In this document: positions 1-7,597 of the stretch, piece by piece | Position numbering within the stretch: the first letter of the stretch is position 1 | Layout: each line of letters opens with the position of its first letter | Assembly (NCBI GenBank): GCA_938015295.1 | Contig: CALLQB010000043.1 | Span: 1 to 34,650 of the forward strand | Direction: 5' to 3' | Source: an uncultured Acidimicrobiales bacterium | Lineage (GTDB): Bacteria; Actinomycetota; Acidimicrobiia; Acidimicrobiales; SHLQ01 | Length of the DNA: 34,650 bases | Program-made: the position numbers and the translations under genes | The notes under the pieces: generated by a model | What the model saw: the letters and a program-made list of their open reading frames with translations, nothing else | Databases searched by the model: none | Told to the model about the DNA's origin: nothing

Positions 1-2
1 AG

Positions 3-338
3 AGTGCAGACGACAACCCAGATGAAGCCGACCCGGCCGCACAGCCATCGCCGGAGACTGTGGCATCAGCGCAGGACGATCTTTCGGCGACGAGAAGAGA
101 CAGTGCTCTCAAGAACTTTGGCGACCTGGTCGCAGGTGCAACAACGCTGAGTGGTGAGCAGGTCTCGTGTTTGGTCGACGAAGTCGAAAAGAGCGGCGTG
201 AACCCTGTGCCAATGAACCGTGTTTTGCGGCGAGCGCTCGACGAAAAAACGGTTGACCCACAGCCACGCTACGTCGCCCTCGCGAATCAGGCAGCCGCAG
301 CATGTGGGGTTCCGCTCACCGAATCGATCCTTCGATAG
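3..338 (+). CDS. C-terminal part of an exported Cys-module protein (5' truncated)
   Basis: The reading frame is open from the first bases of the window, so this is the end of a longer gene; the GTG at 60 is probably internal. The visible N-terminal part is acidic and Pro/Ala rich, like a linker. Residues from about 38 onward form a helical module with the pattern LSGEQVSCLVD and then AAAACGVPL about 50 residues later. The neighbour at 415-1353 ends in a similar module (SEDQALCFID, then LDLCGIPL), so the two look like paralogues and this one is probably also exported. Function is unknown. The family link rests on by-eye alignment. Confidence 0.7.
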   Translation, partial: SADDNPDEADPAAQPSPETVASAQDDLSATRRDSALKNFGDLVAGATTLSGEQVSCLVDEVEKSGVNPVPMNRVLRRALDEKTVDPQPRYVALANQAAAACGVPLTESILR

Positions 339-414
339 ACACGCTGCCGGTGTGGTCAAGATAGGGCCCTGAACGGCCGATAGAACACGAGACCCTTACC
401 CGAAATGTCATGAC

Positions 415-1353
415 GTGTCTTGTAGCAACTCCTCTCTGAAACGGTGGCTCCCTCTTGGGCCCCTGCTTATCTTGCTAGTGGTCTTGTCCGCGTGCGCGTC
501 GCCGCAGGTGGTCGAAAGTTCATCTGCGCCGACCTCAGAGGTCGTTGACACCACAGGCGAGCCAGGGCAGCAGGATCCTCCCACTAACGTTCCGGCGGAG
601 GAAGCTGCAGGCGGGGGCAGCCAGTCCGACGGCACGTTCCAAGTCGAAGCCGGCTACCTCGACTACTGCATTCTTTCGGGCGATGCCGACCTTGTAGCCG
701 ACCAGTTCGACAAAGACGGTGGGTTCGACGATCCGGTCCTTCTCAAACAATTCATGACCGATCAGCTGGTTCGCCTTGAACTTGCTCGCTCAAAGGTCCC
801 GGTCGAAATTCGTGACGATTTCTCTACCGTTATTGCCGGGCAATACGCACTGGATCGCAAACTGGCCGACAACAACTATGACTTCGTGGCGACGATGGCC
901 GACCCGAACGCGCTCTCCAGCGAGTATCTGGAAGCTTCTGAGCGAATCGAAGCCTTCGAGCAAGTCAACTGTTTCGGAGCCGACGAGGAGCCGACACCGG
1001 GCGCTGAAGTCGCCCTTGGTGACCCAGATGGGCCAGATGACGCAGAGGAGTCAGCGGCCGGCGGCCTCGAAGGTATCGAGCTCGGCGAAGACGACCTCGC
1101 CTTTTTTGAGTCACTCCTGGCGACCGAGGCAGGACGCGTGCTCGTCGCCCAGACTCTCGCAGGCCTTATGGAGATCAGCGAAGACCAGGCGCTGTGTTTC
1201 ATCGACAATGTCGACGTTGCGGCGCTAGCCCGACTCGGGGCAGCCGAAAGCGTCTCGCAAGAAGCCGTCATCGCTGAGGTCATGGGTGCCCTCGACCTGT
1301 GCGGGATTCCGTTATCGGCCCTCGAACGCCTCGCCACCTCGATACAGAACTGA
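415..1353 (+). CDS. Putative lipoprotein with two Cys-paired helical modules
   Basis: A 312-residue protein starting at GTG 415; an ATG at 405 hits a stop at once. Residues 9-26 are a hydrophobic signal segment ending in the lipobox LSAC with Cys27 as the likely lipidated residue, so it should be anchored on the outer face of the membrane. A Ser/Thr/Pro/Gly-rich linker (28-75) follows. The first module (about 79-187) has Cys85 and Cys186 at its ends, a pattern often seen in actinobacterial secreted proteins. An acidic linker leads to a second module (about 225-312) with Cys261 and Cys296. The second module resembles the end of the upstream gene. No enzymatic motif is visible; the role is unknown. 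Confidence 0.85.
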   Translation: MSCSNSSLKRWLPLGPLLILLVVLSACASPQVVESSSAPTSEVVDTTGEPGQQDPPTNVPAEEAAGGGSQSDGTFQVEAGYLDYCILSGDADLVADQFDKDGGFDDPVLLKQFMTDQLVRLELARSKVPVEIRDDFSTVIAGQYALDRKLADNNYDFVATMADPNALSSEYLEASERIEAFEQVNCFGADEEPTPGAEVALGDPDGPDDAEESAAGGLEGIELGEDDLAFFESLLATEAGRVLVAQTLAGLMEISEDQALCFIDNVDVAALARLGAAESVSQEAVIAEVMGALDLCGIPLSALERLATSIQN

Positions 1354-1374
1354 CCCTGATCGGGTTCAGTTCTG
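1345..1374. terminator. Bidirectional hairpin between convergent genes
   Basis: CAGAACTGACCC (1345-1356), loop TGATC, GGGTTCAGTTCTG (1362-1374). The stem is about 12 bp with one bulged base. It overlaps the last codons and stops of both convergent genes, which both end CAG AAC TGA. There is no clear U-tract, so termination is inferred from position and symmetry. Confidence 0.55.
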
Positions 1375-2262
1375 CAGCGGCAGAAGCTGGCTTGCGACCT
1401 CTTCGAGTTCTTCGGTCCAGTCCGGTGGTTCGTCCACGGCGAACACGATGAACTTCGAAAAGCCGCGCTCGACGTAGCGGCCTACAAGCTCCTCAAGCTT
1501 CGCAACACTCGTTGCCAGAATGTCGTTGATGTCGGCGTCTGGTTGCCGGGCCTTCGCGACGGCGATGAGTTGATCGGGCAGTTCACCGTGCACATACGGC
1601 AGGAGCACGCCGAAGTGTTCGTCGTCGATCTCCCGATCGGCGGCTTCGGCGGCCTCGTTGACGATCACCATGCCTTCAGCGGCGATATCGGGAGTGCAAA
1701 ACGATGGCATCCACCCGTCGCCAAGGCGTCCGCATCGTCGAAGCTCCGATGGTGCGGCGCCGCCGAGCCACACCTCAAGGGGCTGCTGCACTGGGTGTGG
1801 CCGAACCCGTACGTCGTCGAGGTGGAAACGTTCACCGTGGTGGGTTACTGATTCTTCGCTCCACAGCCGGCGCAGAAGGGGAAGTGCTTCGTTGAACCAC
1901 GGTGCCCGGTCGGAGCGTTCGACACCGAAGGCCTGAAACTCCGCAGCCTGCGGGCTTCCGAGTCCGAATGCCGGCAACACCCGTCCGTTCGAGACACAGT
2001 CGAGGCTTGCGATTGCCTTGGCCAACAGCACGGGGTTGCGCCCGGGAAGCACCATGACTGCCGGGCCGAACTTGAGCTTGGTGGTCCTGGCTGCAGCGAA
2101 CGTCATCGCCACCATTGGATCGAGCGTGTTGTTCTGCACACGTTCGCTCACCCAAAGAGAGTCGAACCGAAGACGTTCCAGTTCGTCGACAACGAGCGCG
2201 AACGTTTCTTGGTCGGTTACCGACGCGTGGCCACCGAGGCCGTACCCAATACGAATCTTCAT
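1366..2262 (-). CDS. LLM-class (luciferase-like) flavin/F420-dependent oxidoreductase
   Basis: A 298-residue TIM-barrel protein of the bacterial luciferase-like monooxygenase family, which uses FMNH2 or coenzyme F420. Seen: MKIRIGYGLGGH at the start, the segment FDSLWVSERV, TTKLKFGPAVMVLPGRNPVLLAKAIASLD, the family's typical second-strand region, and LEVWLGGAAPSELRRCGRLGDGW near residue 170-190. The ATG at 2262 is preferred over the GTG just before it because AGGAAG lies 5 nt upstream. In actinobacteria many such proteins use F420, but the cofactor and substrate cannot be read here. It lies downstream of the fumarase gene on the same strand with a 60-nt gap and may be co-transcribed. Confidence 0.88.
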   Translation of the reverse strand: MKIRIGYGLGGHASVTDQETFALVVDELERLRFDSLWVSERVQNNTLDPMVAMTFAAARTTKLKFGPAVMVLPGRNPVLLAKAIASLDCVSNGRVLPAFGLGSPQAAEFQAFGVERSDRAPWFNEALPLLRRLWSEESVTHHGERFHLDDVRVRPHPVQQPLEVWLGGAAPSELRRCGRLGDGWMPSFCTPDIAAEGMVIVNEAAEAADREIDDEHFGVLLPYVHGELPDQLIAVAKARQPDADINDILATSVAKLEELVGRYVERGFSKFIVFAVDEPPDWTEELEEVASQLLPLQN

Positions 2263-2322
2263 CACTGCTTCCTAGCCCCGCTAACCGCAGGAAGCCAGCT
2301 CGCAGCCAAGGAACAGTGGGGT

Positions 2323-3954
2323 TTAGCCGAGGGTGACGGGCGTGGTGACTTCAGCGAAGAAGTCGTTGCCTTTGTCGTCGACCACGATGAACGCAGGGAA
2401 GTCTTCCACCTCGATGCGCCACACGGCCTCCATGCCGAGTTCCTCGTAGTCGAGAACTTCGACCTTGCGAATCGAATCCTTTGCCAAGCGGGCGGCTGGG
2501 CCGCCGATGCTTCCGAGGTAGAAGCCGCCGTGTTTGGCGCACGCATCGGTCACCTGCTGTGAGCGGTTGCCCTTGGCGAGCATGACCATCGACCCGCCAG
2601 CAGCCTGAAACTCGTCGACGTACGGGTCCATGCGCGATGCCGTGGTGGGGCCGAACGAACCCGATGCGTACCCCTCGGGTGTCTTGGCGGGGCCGGCATA
2701 GTAGACGGGGTAGTCCCGGAAATACTCCGGCATGGGCTGGCCCGCATCGAGAAGCTCTTTGATCTTTGCGTGGGCGATGTCGCGGGCGACCACCAGTGTT
2801 CCGGTAAGTGCCAGGCGGGTCTTCACCGGGTATTTCGTGAGCGTGTTGCGGATCTCGTCCATGGGAAGGTTGAGATCGATGTGCACAACCTCGCTCGACA
2901 GGTCGGCGTCGGTGGGAGCGGGGAGGAACTGTGCCGGATCGGTTTCGAGTTGTTCGACAAACAAACCGTCGGCAGTGATTTTTGCTCTGGCCTGACGGTC
3001 GGCGGAACACGAGACGGCGATACCGACCGGATTTGAAGCGCCATGGCGCGGCAGACGAACCACGCGCACGTCGTGGAGGAAGTACTTTCCACCGAATTGT
3101 GCGCCGATCCCGATCGAACGACTGTGCTCAAGGATCTTGTCTTCCCACTCGGTGTCGCGGTAGCCGTTGCCATCGAGACCGCCGGTGGTTGGCAGCGAAT
3201 CGAGGTAGTGAGCCGACGCGTACTTCGCGGTCTTCATCGTGAACTCGGCTGACGTTCCGCCAATAACGACCGCAAGGTGGTACGGCGGACATGCTGCGGT
3301 GCCGAGTTTGCGCATCTTCTCGTCGAGGAATGCGGTGAGACTTGCTGGATTGAGAAGTGCCTTTGTTTCCTGGAACAAAAAGCTTTTGTTCGCCGAACCG
3401 CCGCCCTTGGCCATGAACAGAAACTTGTAGGCGTCTCCCTGATCGGCGTACAGCTCGATCTGCGCCGGCAGGTTGTTTGCGGTGTTCTTCTCTTCGAACA
3501 TCGAGACCGGCGAGAGCTGCGAGTAGCGCAGGTTTGAGGTCTGGAACGTGTTGTAGATGCCTCGCGAGAGCTCCTCGGCGTCGTCGAAGCCGGTGAGCAC
3601 GTTCTGGCCCTTCTTGCCCATCACGATTGCCGTGCCGGTGTCCTGACACATCGGGAGAACACCAGCTGCGGCGATCGAGGCGTTCTTCAGCAGCTCGGTT
3701 GCGACGAACCGGTCATTGGGCGAAGCCTCGTCGTCGCTGAGTATCGCCGACAGTTTCTCGAGGTGCGAAGTGCGAAGGTAGTGCGCGATATCGCGCATGG
3801 CTTCGCTGGCAAGCGTGGAAAGTGCTTCAGGTTCAACCTTGAGAAACTTCTGGTCGCCCAACTCGACGACCGACACGCCCTCGGTGGTGACCAATCGGTA
3901 GTTGGTGGTGTCGTCGCCCAAAGGCAGGATGTCGGTGTAGGTGAACTCAGCCAT
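2323..3954 (-). CDS. fumA: Fumarate hydratase, class I (iron-sulfur)
   Basis: A 543-residue enzyme that reversibly hydrates fumarate to L-malate in the TCA cycle. It matches the single-chain class I fumarase of E. coli (FumA/FumB) along its whole length and is full size. The three expected [4Fe-4S] ligands are present: Cys103 in [10 protein letters not shown], Cys222 in GTAACPPYH and Cys316 in VSCSADR. The alpha part (to about residue 330) is followed by the beta part with [31 protein letters not shown] and [15 protein letters not shown]. The ATG start is preceded by TAGCTT 6 nt upstream, suggesting a leaderless transcript. Class I fumarases are oxygen sensitive; many actinobacteria instead carry the class II enzyme. 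Confidence 0.97.
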   Translation of the reverse strand: MAEFTYTDILPLGDDTTNYRLVTTEGVSVVELGDQKFLKVEPEALSTLASEAMRDIAHYLRTSHLEKLSAILSDDEASPNDRFVATELLKNASIAAAGVLPMCQDTGTAIVMGKKGQNVLTGFDDAEELSRGIYNTFQTSNLRYSQLSPVSMFEEKNTANNLPAQIELYADQGDAYKFLFMAKGGGSANKSFLFQETKALLNPASLTAFLDEKMRKLGTAACPPYHLAVVIGGTSAEFTMKTAKYASAHYLDSLPTTGGLDGNGYRDTEWEDKILEHSRSIGIGAQFGGKYFLHDVRVVRLPRHGASNPVGIAVSCSADRQARAKITADGLFVEQLETDPAQFLPAPTDADLSSEVVHIDLNLPMDEIRNTLTKYPVKTRLALTGTLVVARDIAHAKIKELLDAGQPMPEYFRDYPVYYAGPAKTPEGYASGSFGPTTASRMDPYVDEFQAAGGSMVMLAKGNRSQQVTDACAKHGGFYLGSIGGPAARLAKDSIRKVEVLDYEELGMEAVWRIEVEDFPAFIVVDDKGNDFFAEVTTPVTLG

Positions 3955-3960
3955 ACTCCG

Positions 3961-3966
3961 AAGCTA
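3961..3966 (-). promoter_or_regulatory. Putative -10 element of fumarase gene (leaderless)
   Basis: TAGCTT on the minus strand fits TANNNT and ends 6 nt before the ATG at 3954, the distance at which transcription would begin at the start codon. No convincing -35 was seen. Confidence 0.45.
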
Positions 3967-4028
3967 ACAAGCCCACTGGGCAACCTGTGACGACGGGCTG
4001 GGAAATTTCTGGGGTGGAGTACCGAACC

Positions 4029-4520
4029 TTACAAGCCGGCGGCAGGCGTGCCCGGATACGGAACCGGGTCGCCGTTTGCCGGAATGGTCGGCCGGCTCCA
4101 ATGCGTGAGCGATGCGAGCATTTCAGCCGCTGGGCGCCACGTTTCGGGATCCCAACCTTCAGCACTTGCTACGACTGATCCGTCCTGCTTGATGACCACG
4201 AACGCCGGCAGGGTTTGCAACCCGAGCCCGTTTACCATGGTGCGGTTTGGGTCGGCGAACGTGAGGTACTCATCGGCGAGCGGGCCAAGAAACTTGCGCG
4301 CCCCATCATCGTCGGAGGCCACGAGCCAAGCGACGCGGGCATCGGAGCCGCTGAAGTGATGGAAGATCCGGCTCATCGTGTCGAGCAGCCACCCACTTTC
4401 GTGGGTGTAGGGGTCGATAACACCCAGTACCAGCGGGAAGGTGGTTAGCCAATCGCTGAGGGGGCGTGCGTCGCCGGCGAGCGGATGAAGTTCGATGTCG
4501 AGTGCGGGGGCTGTAGCCAC
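4029..4520 (-). CDS. Thioredoxin-fold protein lacking the CXXC motif
   Basis: About 163 residues. The order of segments fits a thioredoxin/TlpA-like fold: an N-terminal strand, FPLVLGVIDPYTHESGW where the active site should be, a middle strand RVAWLVASDD, and LPAFVVIKQDGSVVASAEGW with the conserved cis-proline. The usual CXXC is replaced by PYTHES, so thiol redox chemistry of the usual kind is not expected. No signal peptide is seen, so it is probably cytoplasmic. GTG 4520 is chosen because TACCGT ends 8 nt upstream; a TTG at 4529 is the longer alternative. Divergently transcribed from the gene at 4654. Function unknown. Confidence 0.72.
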   Translation of the reverse strand: MATAPALDIELHPLAGDARPLSDWLTTFPLVLGVIDPYTHESGWLLDTMSRIFHHFSGSDARVAWLVASDDDGARKFLGPLADEYLTFADPNRTMVNGLGLQTLPAFVVIKQDGSVVASAEGWDPETWRPAAEMLASLTHWSRPTIPANGDPVPYPGTPAAGL

Positions 4521-4528
4521 GAGATGCA

Positions 4529-4534
4529 ACGGTA
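4529..4534 (-). promoter_or_regulatory. Putative -10 element of thioredoxin-fold gene (leaderless)
   Basis: TACCGT on the minus strand fits TANNNT and ends 8 nt before the GTG at 4520. It lies inside the alternative TTG start, which argues for the shorter protein. Confidence 0.35.
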
Positions 4535-4641
4535 ATGCAATCGTCGCCCAAAAATGGGAACTGGGCCCCGGATTTCAAAAATTCCTCCCGCGAGCTGGCA
4601 ATCTGCGCCCGATTGGCCCGGCAACGAATCTCGATGCGCAG

Positions 4642-4647
4642 TATCGT
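4642..4647 (+). promoter_or_regulatory. Putative -10 element of orphan gene (leaderless)
   Basis: TATCGT fits TANNNT and ends 6 nt before the GTG at 4654. It supports a start at 4654 rather than the longer frame that begins inside the divergent gene. Confidence 0.35.
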
Positions 4648-4653
4648 GCGCAA

Positions 4654-5328
4654 GTGCATCCTATGGAGAGATTGCGATACATCGCGAGAGCGCGCGACGT
4701 TCCTCAGCAGATTCTCGTTGAGGAAGCAGCGGGCGCACTGTCGTCGTTTGCCGACGAACATCACGCGTTGGTCATGGCGTGCCGGCAAATGTTGATGCAC
4801 CATCCCAGCTCTGGGGCCCTGGTTGCGCTGGCGGCCCGCATGCTCACCAGCCCGAGTCCACGGCACGAGGCTTGGGCGGTCGTTGAAGAGGTGCACTCTG
4901 ACCTTTCGGTCGAGCATCTAATCGATAGCTTCCCGTCGCCGTCGAAGGTTTTTGTGCTCGGCTGGTCCGATCACCTCGACGCGGCGATGGCCGAGCGACC
5001 TGACCTTTTTGAAGTACACGACCTCGACAGCGCCGACATTTTGTTGGTCGATGCGTTGGCCGGTGGGCCCTACTGGTTCCTCGCCCCAACGGGTCACGGC
5101 GACTTGCTCGCTCGTGCCAAGAACCTCTCGGTCGAGTGTTGGGCGATCGCCGCGTACGGGTCGGTGCTGCCGAAGCAGCTTTTTGATGCTGCTGCGACGA
5201 GAGCGGGCGACGCGTTCGAAGTTCTCGAACTCTCCGACTTCCATCGCGTCATTGGACCTGACGGAGCGCAGCGCGTCACCCAACGCTCGCTACCTAGCGA
5301 GTGCCCGCTAGCTGCCGAACTGCTCTGA
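4654..5328 (+). CDS. Uncharacterised protein, possibly eIF-2B/MtnA-like fold
   Basis: About 224 residues from GTG 4654, or 221 from ATG 4663; the longer open frame from 4495 would overlap the divergent gene. An N-terminal helical region (RARDVPQQILVEEAAGAL, then helices to about residue 90) is followed by alternating strands and helices: KVFVLGWSDHLDAAMAERP, SADILLVDALAGGPYWFLAP, GDLLARAKNLSVECWAIAAYGSVLP. This layout (helical half, then a Rossmann-like half with a possible GADA-type strand and a 'lallA+...v.v.a' segment) recalls eIF-2B-related proteins such as MtnA. The resemblance is by eye only and no catalytic Cys/Asp pair was found. It is transcribed alone between genes on the other strand. 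Confidence 0.72.
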   Translation: MHPMERLRYIARARDVPQQILVEEAAGALSSFADEHHALVMACRQMLMHHPSSGALVALAARMLTSPSPRHEAWAVVEEVHSDLSVEHLIDSFPSPSKVFVLGWSDHLDAAMAERPDLFEVHDLDSADILLVDALAGGPYWFLAPTGHGDLLARAKNLSVECWAIAAYGSVLPKQLFDAAATRAGDAFEVLELSDFHRVIGPDGAQRVTQRSLPSECPLAAELL

Positions 5329-5369
5329 GCCAACTACGGCGTTGATCACGGTGCCGAGAAGCGGCGTTC

Positions 5370-5388
5370 GCCGGCTTCGGGGGCCGGC
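5370..5388. terminator. Weak GC hairpin between convergent genes
   Basis: GCCGGC (5370-5375) can pair with GCCGGC (5383-5388) across a 7-nt loop, in the gap between the genes ending at 5328 and 5399. The stem is only 6 bp and has no U-tract, so it may be chance in GC-rich DNA. Confidence 0.25.
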
Positions 5389-5398
5389 CACCCACCAG

Positions 5399-6202
5399 CT
5401 ACCAGGCGTAGCCGCTGGCCCGCTTGCCGAGGACCATGTCGTCGAACGCTTGGGTGGCAGGGCCGCCACCAGCGCCATAACAAACGTGCAGCGGTAGGAG
5501 GTGTTCCTCGCGCGGGTGACACCAGCGCGCTCCGGGAGCGTCGGCCCAACCAATGAGTCGACTGGTGCGGTCGGACTCGGTGATGCCGGTGTTGGTGCAC
5601 GTGGAGCGCAGCCATTCCTCGAACGCTTCGTTGTCGGGGTCGGCGCCGGACGCATCGTGGCCGGGACCGAACGCGTTCATGTTGTGGAAGGTGAAACCCG
5701 ACCCCAAGATGAGGACGTCGTCATGCACCAGTGATGCGATGGCCGAACCCATCTCGATGTGTGCGGCGGGGTCCAGACTATTGAGCAGTGAGAGCTGGAT
5801 GACCGGAATGGTCGCTTCGGGATACATCAGCAGCAGCGGCACGAAAACGCCGTGGTCGAAGCCGCGTTCTGCGTCTAGCACGGGGTCTAGTCCTGCCTCG
5901 GACAGCATCTGTGCAACCTTGTCCGCCACGTCCGGTGCGCCGGGCGCCGGATACGTGAGTTCATAGGTTTCGGGTGGGAAGCCGCCGTAGTCATAGATGA
6001 GGCCTGGCGCGGCACCAGAGGTAAGCGTGGGCTTGCTGCATTCCCAATGTGCGCTGATCAAAACAATGGCTCTGGGCTGGCCGATGGCGGCCTGCGTTCC
6101 GCGCAGGAACTCAACCATCCGGTCGTGCGATGGTTCGCCCAGTAGTGGCAATGGGCCCCCGCCGTGGGGAATAGACAGAACACGTGTGACCGACTCGCTC
6201 AT
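5399..6202 (-). CDS. Class III extradiol ring-cleavage dioxygenase (DODA/LigB type)
   Basis: A 267-residue protein of the LigB superfamily, close in layout to 4,5-DOPA extradiol dioxygenase and E. coli YgiD. These metalloenzymes use a divalent metal held by histidines to open catechol rings with O2. Candidate ligands and catalytic residues: His13 in SIPHGGGPLP, His52 in ISAHWE, His117 in GFDHGVFVPL, His173 in SGFTFHNM, and His229/His234 in HPREEHLLPLH. The C-terminal SGYAW matches the family's usual end. No aromatic-degradation genes lie nearby, so the natural substrate is unknown. Start is the ATG at 6202. Confidence 0.93.
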   Translation of the reverse strand: MSESVTRVLSIPHGGGPLPLLGEPSHDRMVEFLRGTQAAIGQPRAIVLISAHWECSKPTLTSGAAPGLIYDYGGFPPETYELTYPAPGAPDVADKVAQMLSEAGLDPVLDAERGFDHGVFVPLLLMYPEATIPVIQLSLLNSLDPAAHIEMGSAIASLVHDDVLILGSGFTFHNMNAFGPGHDASGADPDNEAFEEWLRSTCTNTGITESDRTSRLIGWADAPGARWCHPREEHLLPLHVCYGAGGGPATQAFDDMVLGKRASGYAW

Positions 6203-6278
6203 GCACCCAGACTGCCATGTTCGGCGCGAAAAGACACCGACAGAAGCAGCTCGACGGAACCGAGGACTTCACCTCAGG

Positions 6279-7472
6279 TCATCGGCGGAACCGAGATAGA
6301 GCCCCACGACGTCGCGCCTGGTTCAGGTTTGCCCGTTCCTCGGCATCCAGCCGAGGCGTGTCAACTGGTAGCCGGTCACCGACAGCGGTGGCCGCCAGCA
6401 ATTCCAACCGGGGCTCAGGCGCCGTCTCCGCCAGGTTGAAACGCATCGTGAGGTAGCCGTCAGCGCCCCCTGCGGTATCCAGCCAGTTGACGATCCCGGG
6501 ATCCTCAGCCCCGATCACGATGCGTACTATGCCATCGGCATCTACATGCGCCTGGGCATCGTTGAGGGTGACGGGTCGGTTGACGTAGTCCAGCGACTGG
6601 AACCAGCGGTCTCCCACCTGCACCTCCCAGTAGTGACAGTCGGGCACATCGAACGACAACAAGAGCGCCTCGCCCCTCCCAACCCGCCACATGCATTGCT
6701 TGTAGAGCTGACGGTCGGTCCCACCCAGATCCTGCGTGCTTCCGTTGACGGCTGGCGGAGCGAACCGGTTGATCTCGCCGCGTTCGCTATGTCCCTCGGC
6801 GAACTCGGTCCAGTAGGCGGCCATCAGCGCGGTCATCGCTCCGGTGCGCTCCAGCTTGTCCACTACGTCGCCTGGCGAGAGGCGAGGCGGCGGGCCGTCT
6901 GCACTGAGACATTCCAGGTGCATCTCGGCTGGGGCTTCGTTGGTCCAGTCAGCAAAGAACTGACGCAGCAGCAACCTGGTGGGCAGCGCTTCCAGCTGAT
7001 ACCAGGTCCCCTCGGCGGTGTCGGCGGGAGCGGGGTCCGGCGAGAAGGTCACGGCGAAGTTGCCCTCGGCGTCCACTACGAGATCAGCGCCATCGAGCTC
7101 GATCAGCTGCTTGATGGGGGCGGTCCCAAACGTCCACGTCATGATCGCCAGGCCAAGCGACCTCACCGTTCCTACAGTGCCGGACAGCCGGTACGTGTAC
7201 TGCAAGTCCATCGGAGCGGTTTGGTACAAGGCATCGGGGTTGTCTTGGCCCATCTTGGCCGGATGACGCCATCCCAGTTCGGGGTGCAGGGGGTCGTCGT
7301 TTTCGAAGATCTGCTCGAGCTGCGCTCCGAGTTGTCGGGTGACGTGCCGGACGCCCTCTGCCCGTTCGTGGTCATCTACATCTCGGCTGGGGTCGACCAC
7401 ATGGTCGATGGCCCCTTTCAAGCCGTCGCAGAAGCTGTCCCAGGCGATACGGAGTTCGTCAGCGCTATCCAT
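6279..7472 (-). CDS. DUF1214 domain protein
   Basis: About 397 residues from ATG 7472; an open frame continues upstream to 7535 but lacks family-like sequence. The N-terminal half is helical (AWDSFCDGLKGAIDHV; DPLHPELGWRHPAKMGQDNPD). The C-terminal half carries features typical of DUF1214 proteins: YWEVQVGDRWFQSLDY, then DADGIVRIVIGAEDPGIVNWLDT and GGADGYLTMRFNLAE, forming a beta-rich domain. Related proteins are common in mycobacteria and other actinobacteria, without a settled function. No signal peptide or membrane segment is evident. It is divergent from the CapA-like gene across about 125 nt. Confidence 0.85.
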   Translation of the reverse strand: MDSADELRIAWDSFCDGLKGAIDHVVDPSRDVDDHERAEGVRHVTRQLGAQLEQIFENDDPLHPELGWRHPAKMGQDNPDALYQTAPMDLQYTYRLSGTVGTVRSLGLAIMTWTFGTAPIKQLIELDGADLVVDAEGNFAVTFSPDPAPADTAEGTWYQLEALPTRLLLRQFFADWTNEAPAEMHLECLSADGPPPRLSPGDVVDKLERTGAMTALMAAYWTEFAEGHSERGEINRFAPPAVNGSTQDLGGTDRQLYKQCMWRVGRGEALLLSFDVPDCHYWEVQVGDRWFQSLDYVNRPVTLNDAQAHVDADGIVRIVIGAEDPGIVNWLDTAGGADGYLTMRFNLAETAPEPRLELLAATAVGDRLPVDTPRLDAEERANLNQARRRGALSRFRR

Positions 7473-7585
7473 GGGCCCATCTTGGCACCAACACGACTGC
7501 GACTGCGACGAAGTCTGAAACCGCCCGAGCCACACGAGCGCCTGTGGGCACGAAACTGGCGTCGCGGAGAGTGAAGGCGCCTTGA

Positions 7586-7591
7586 TAGCGT
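7586..7591 (+). promoter_or_regulatory. Putative -10 element of capA-like gene (leaderless)
   Basis: TAGCGT fits TANNNT and ends 6 nt before the GTG at 7598. Confidence 0.45.
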
Positions 7592-7597
7592 TGAGTT

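Noticed and set aside
6546..7574. 342-residue plus-strand open frame.
   Set aside because: Antisense shadow of the DUF1214 gene, whose minus-strand translation carries clear family motifs.
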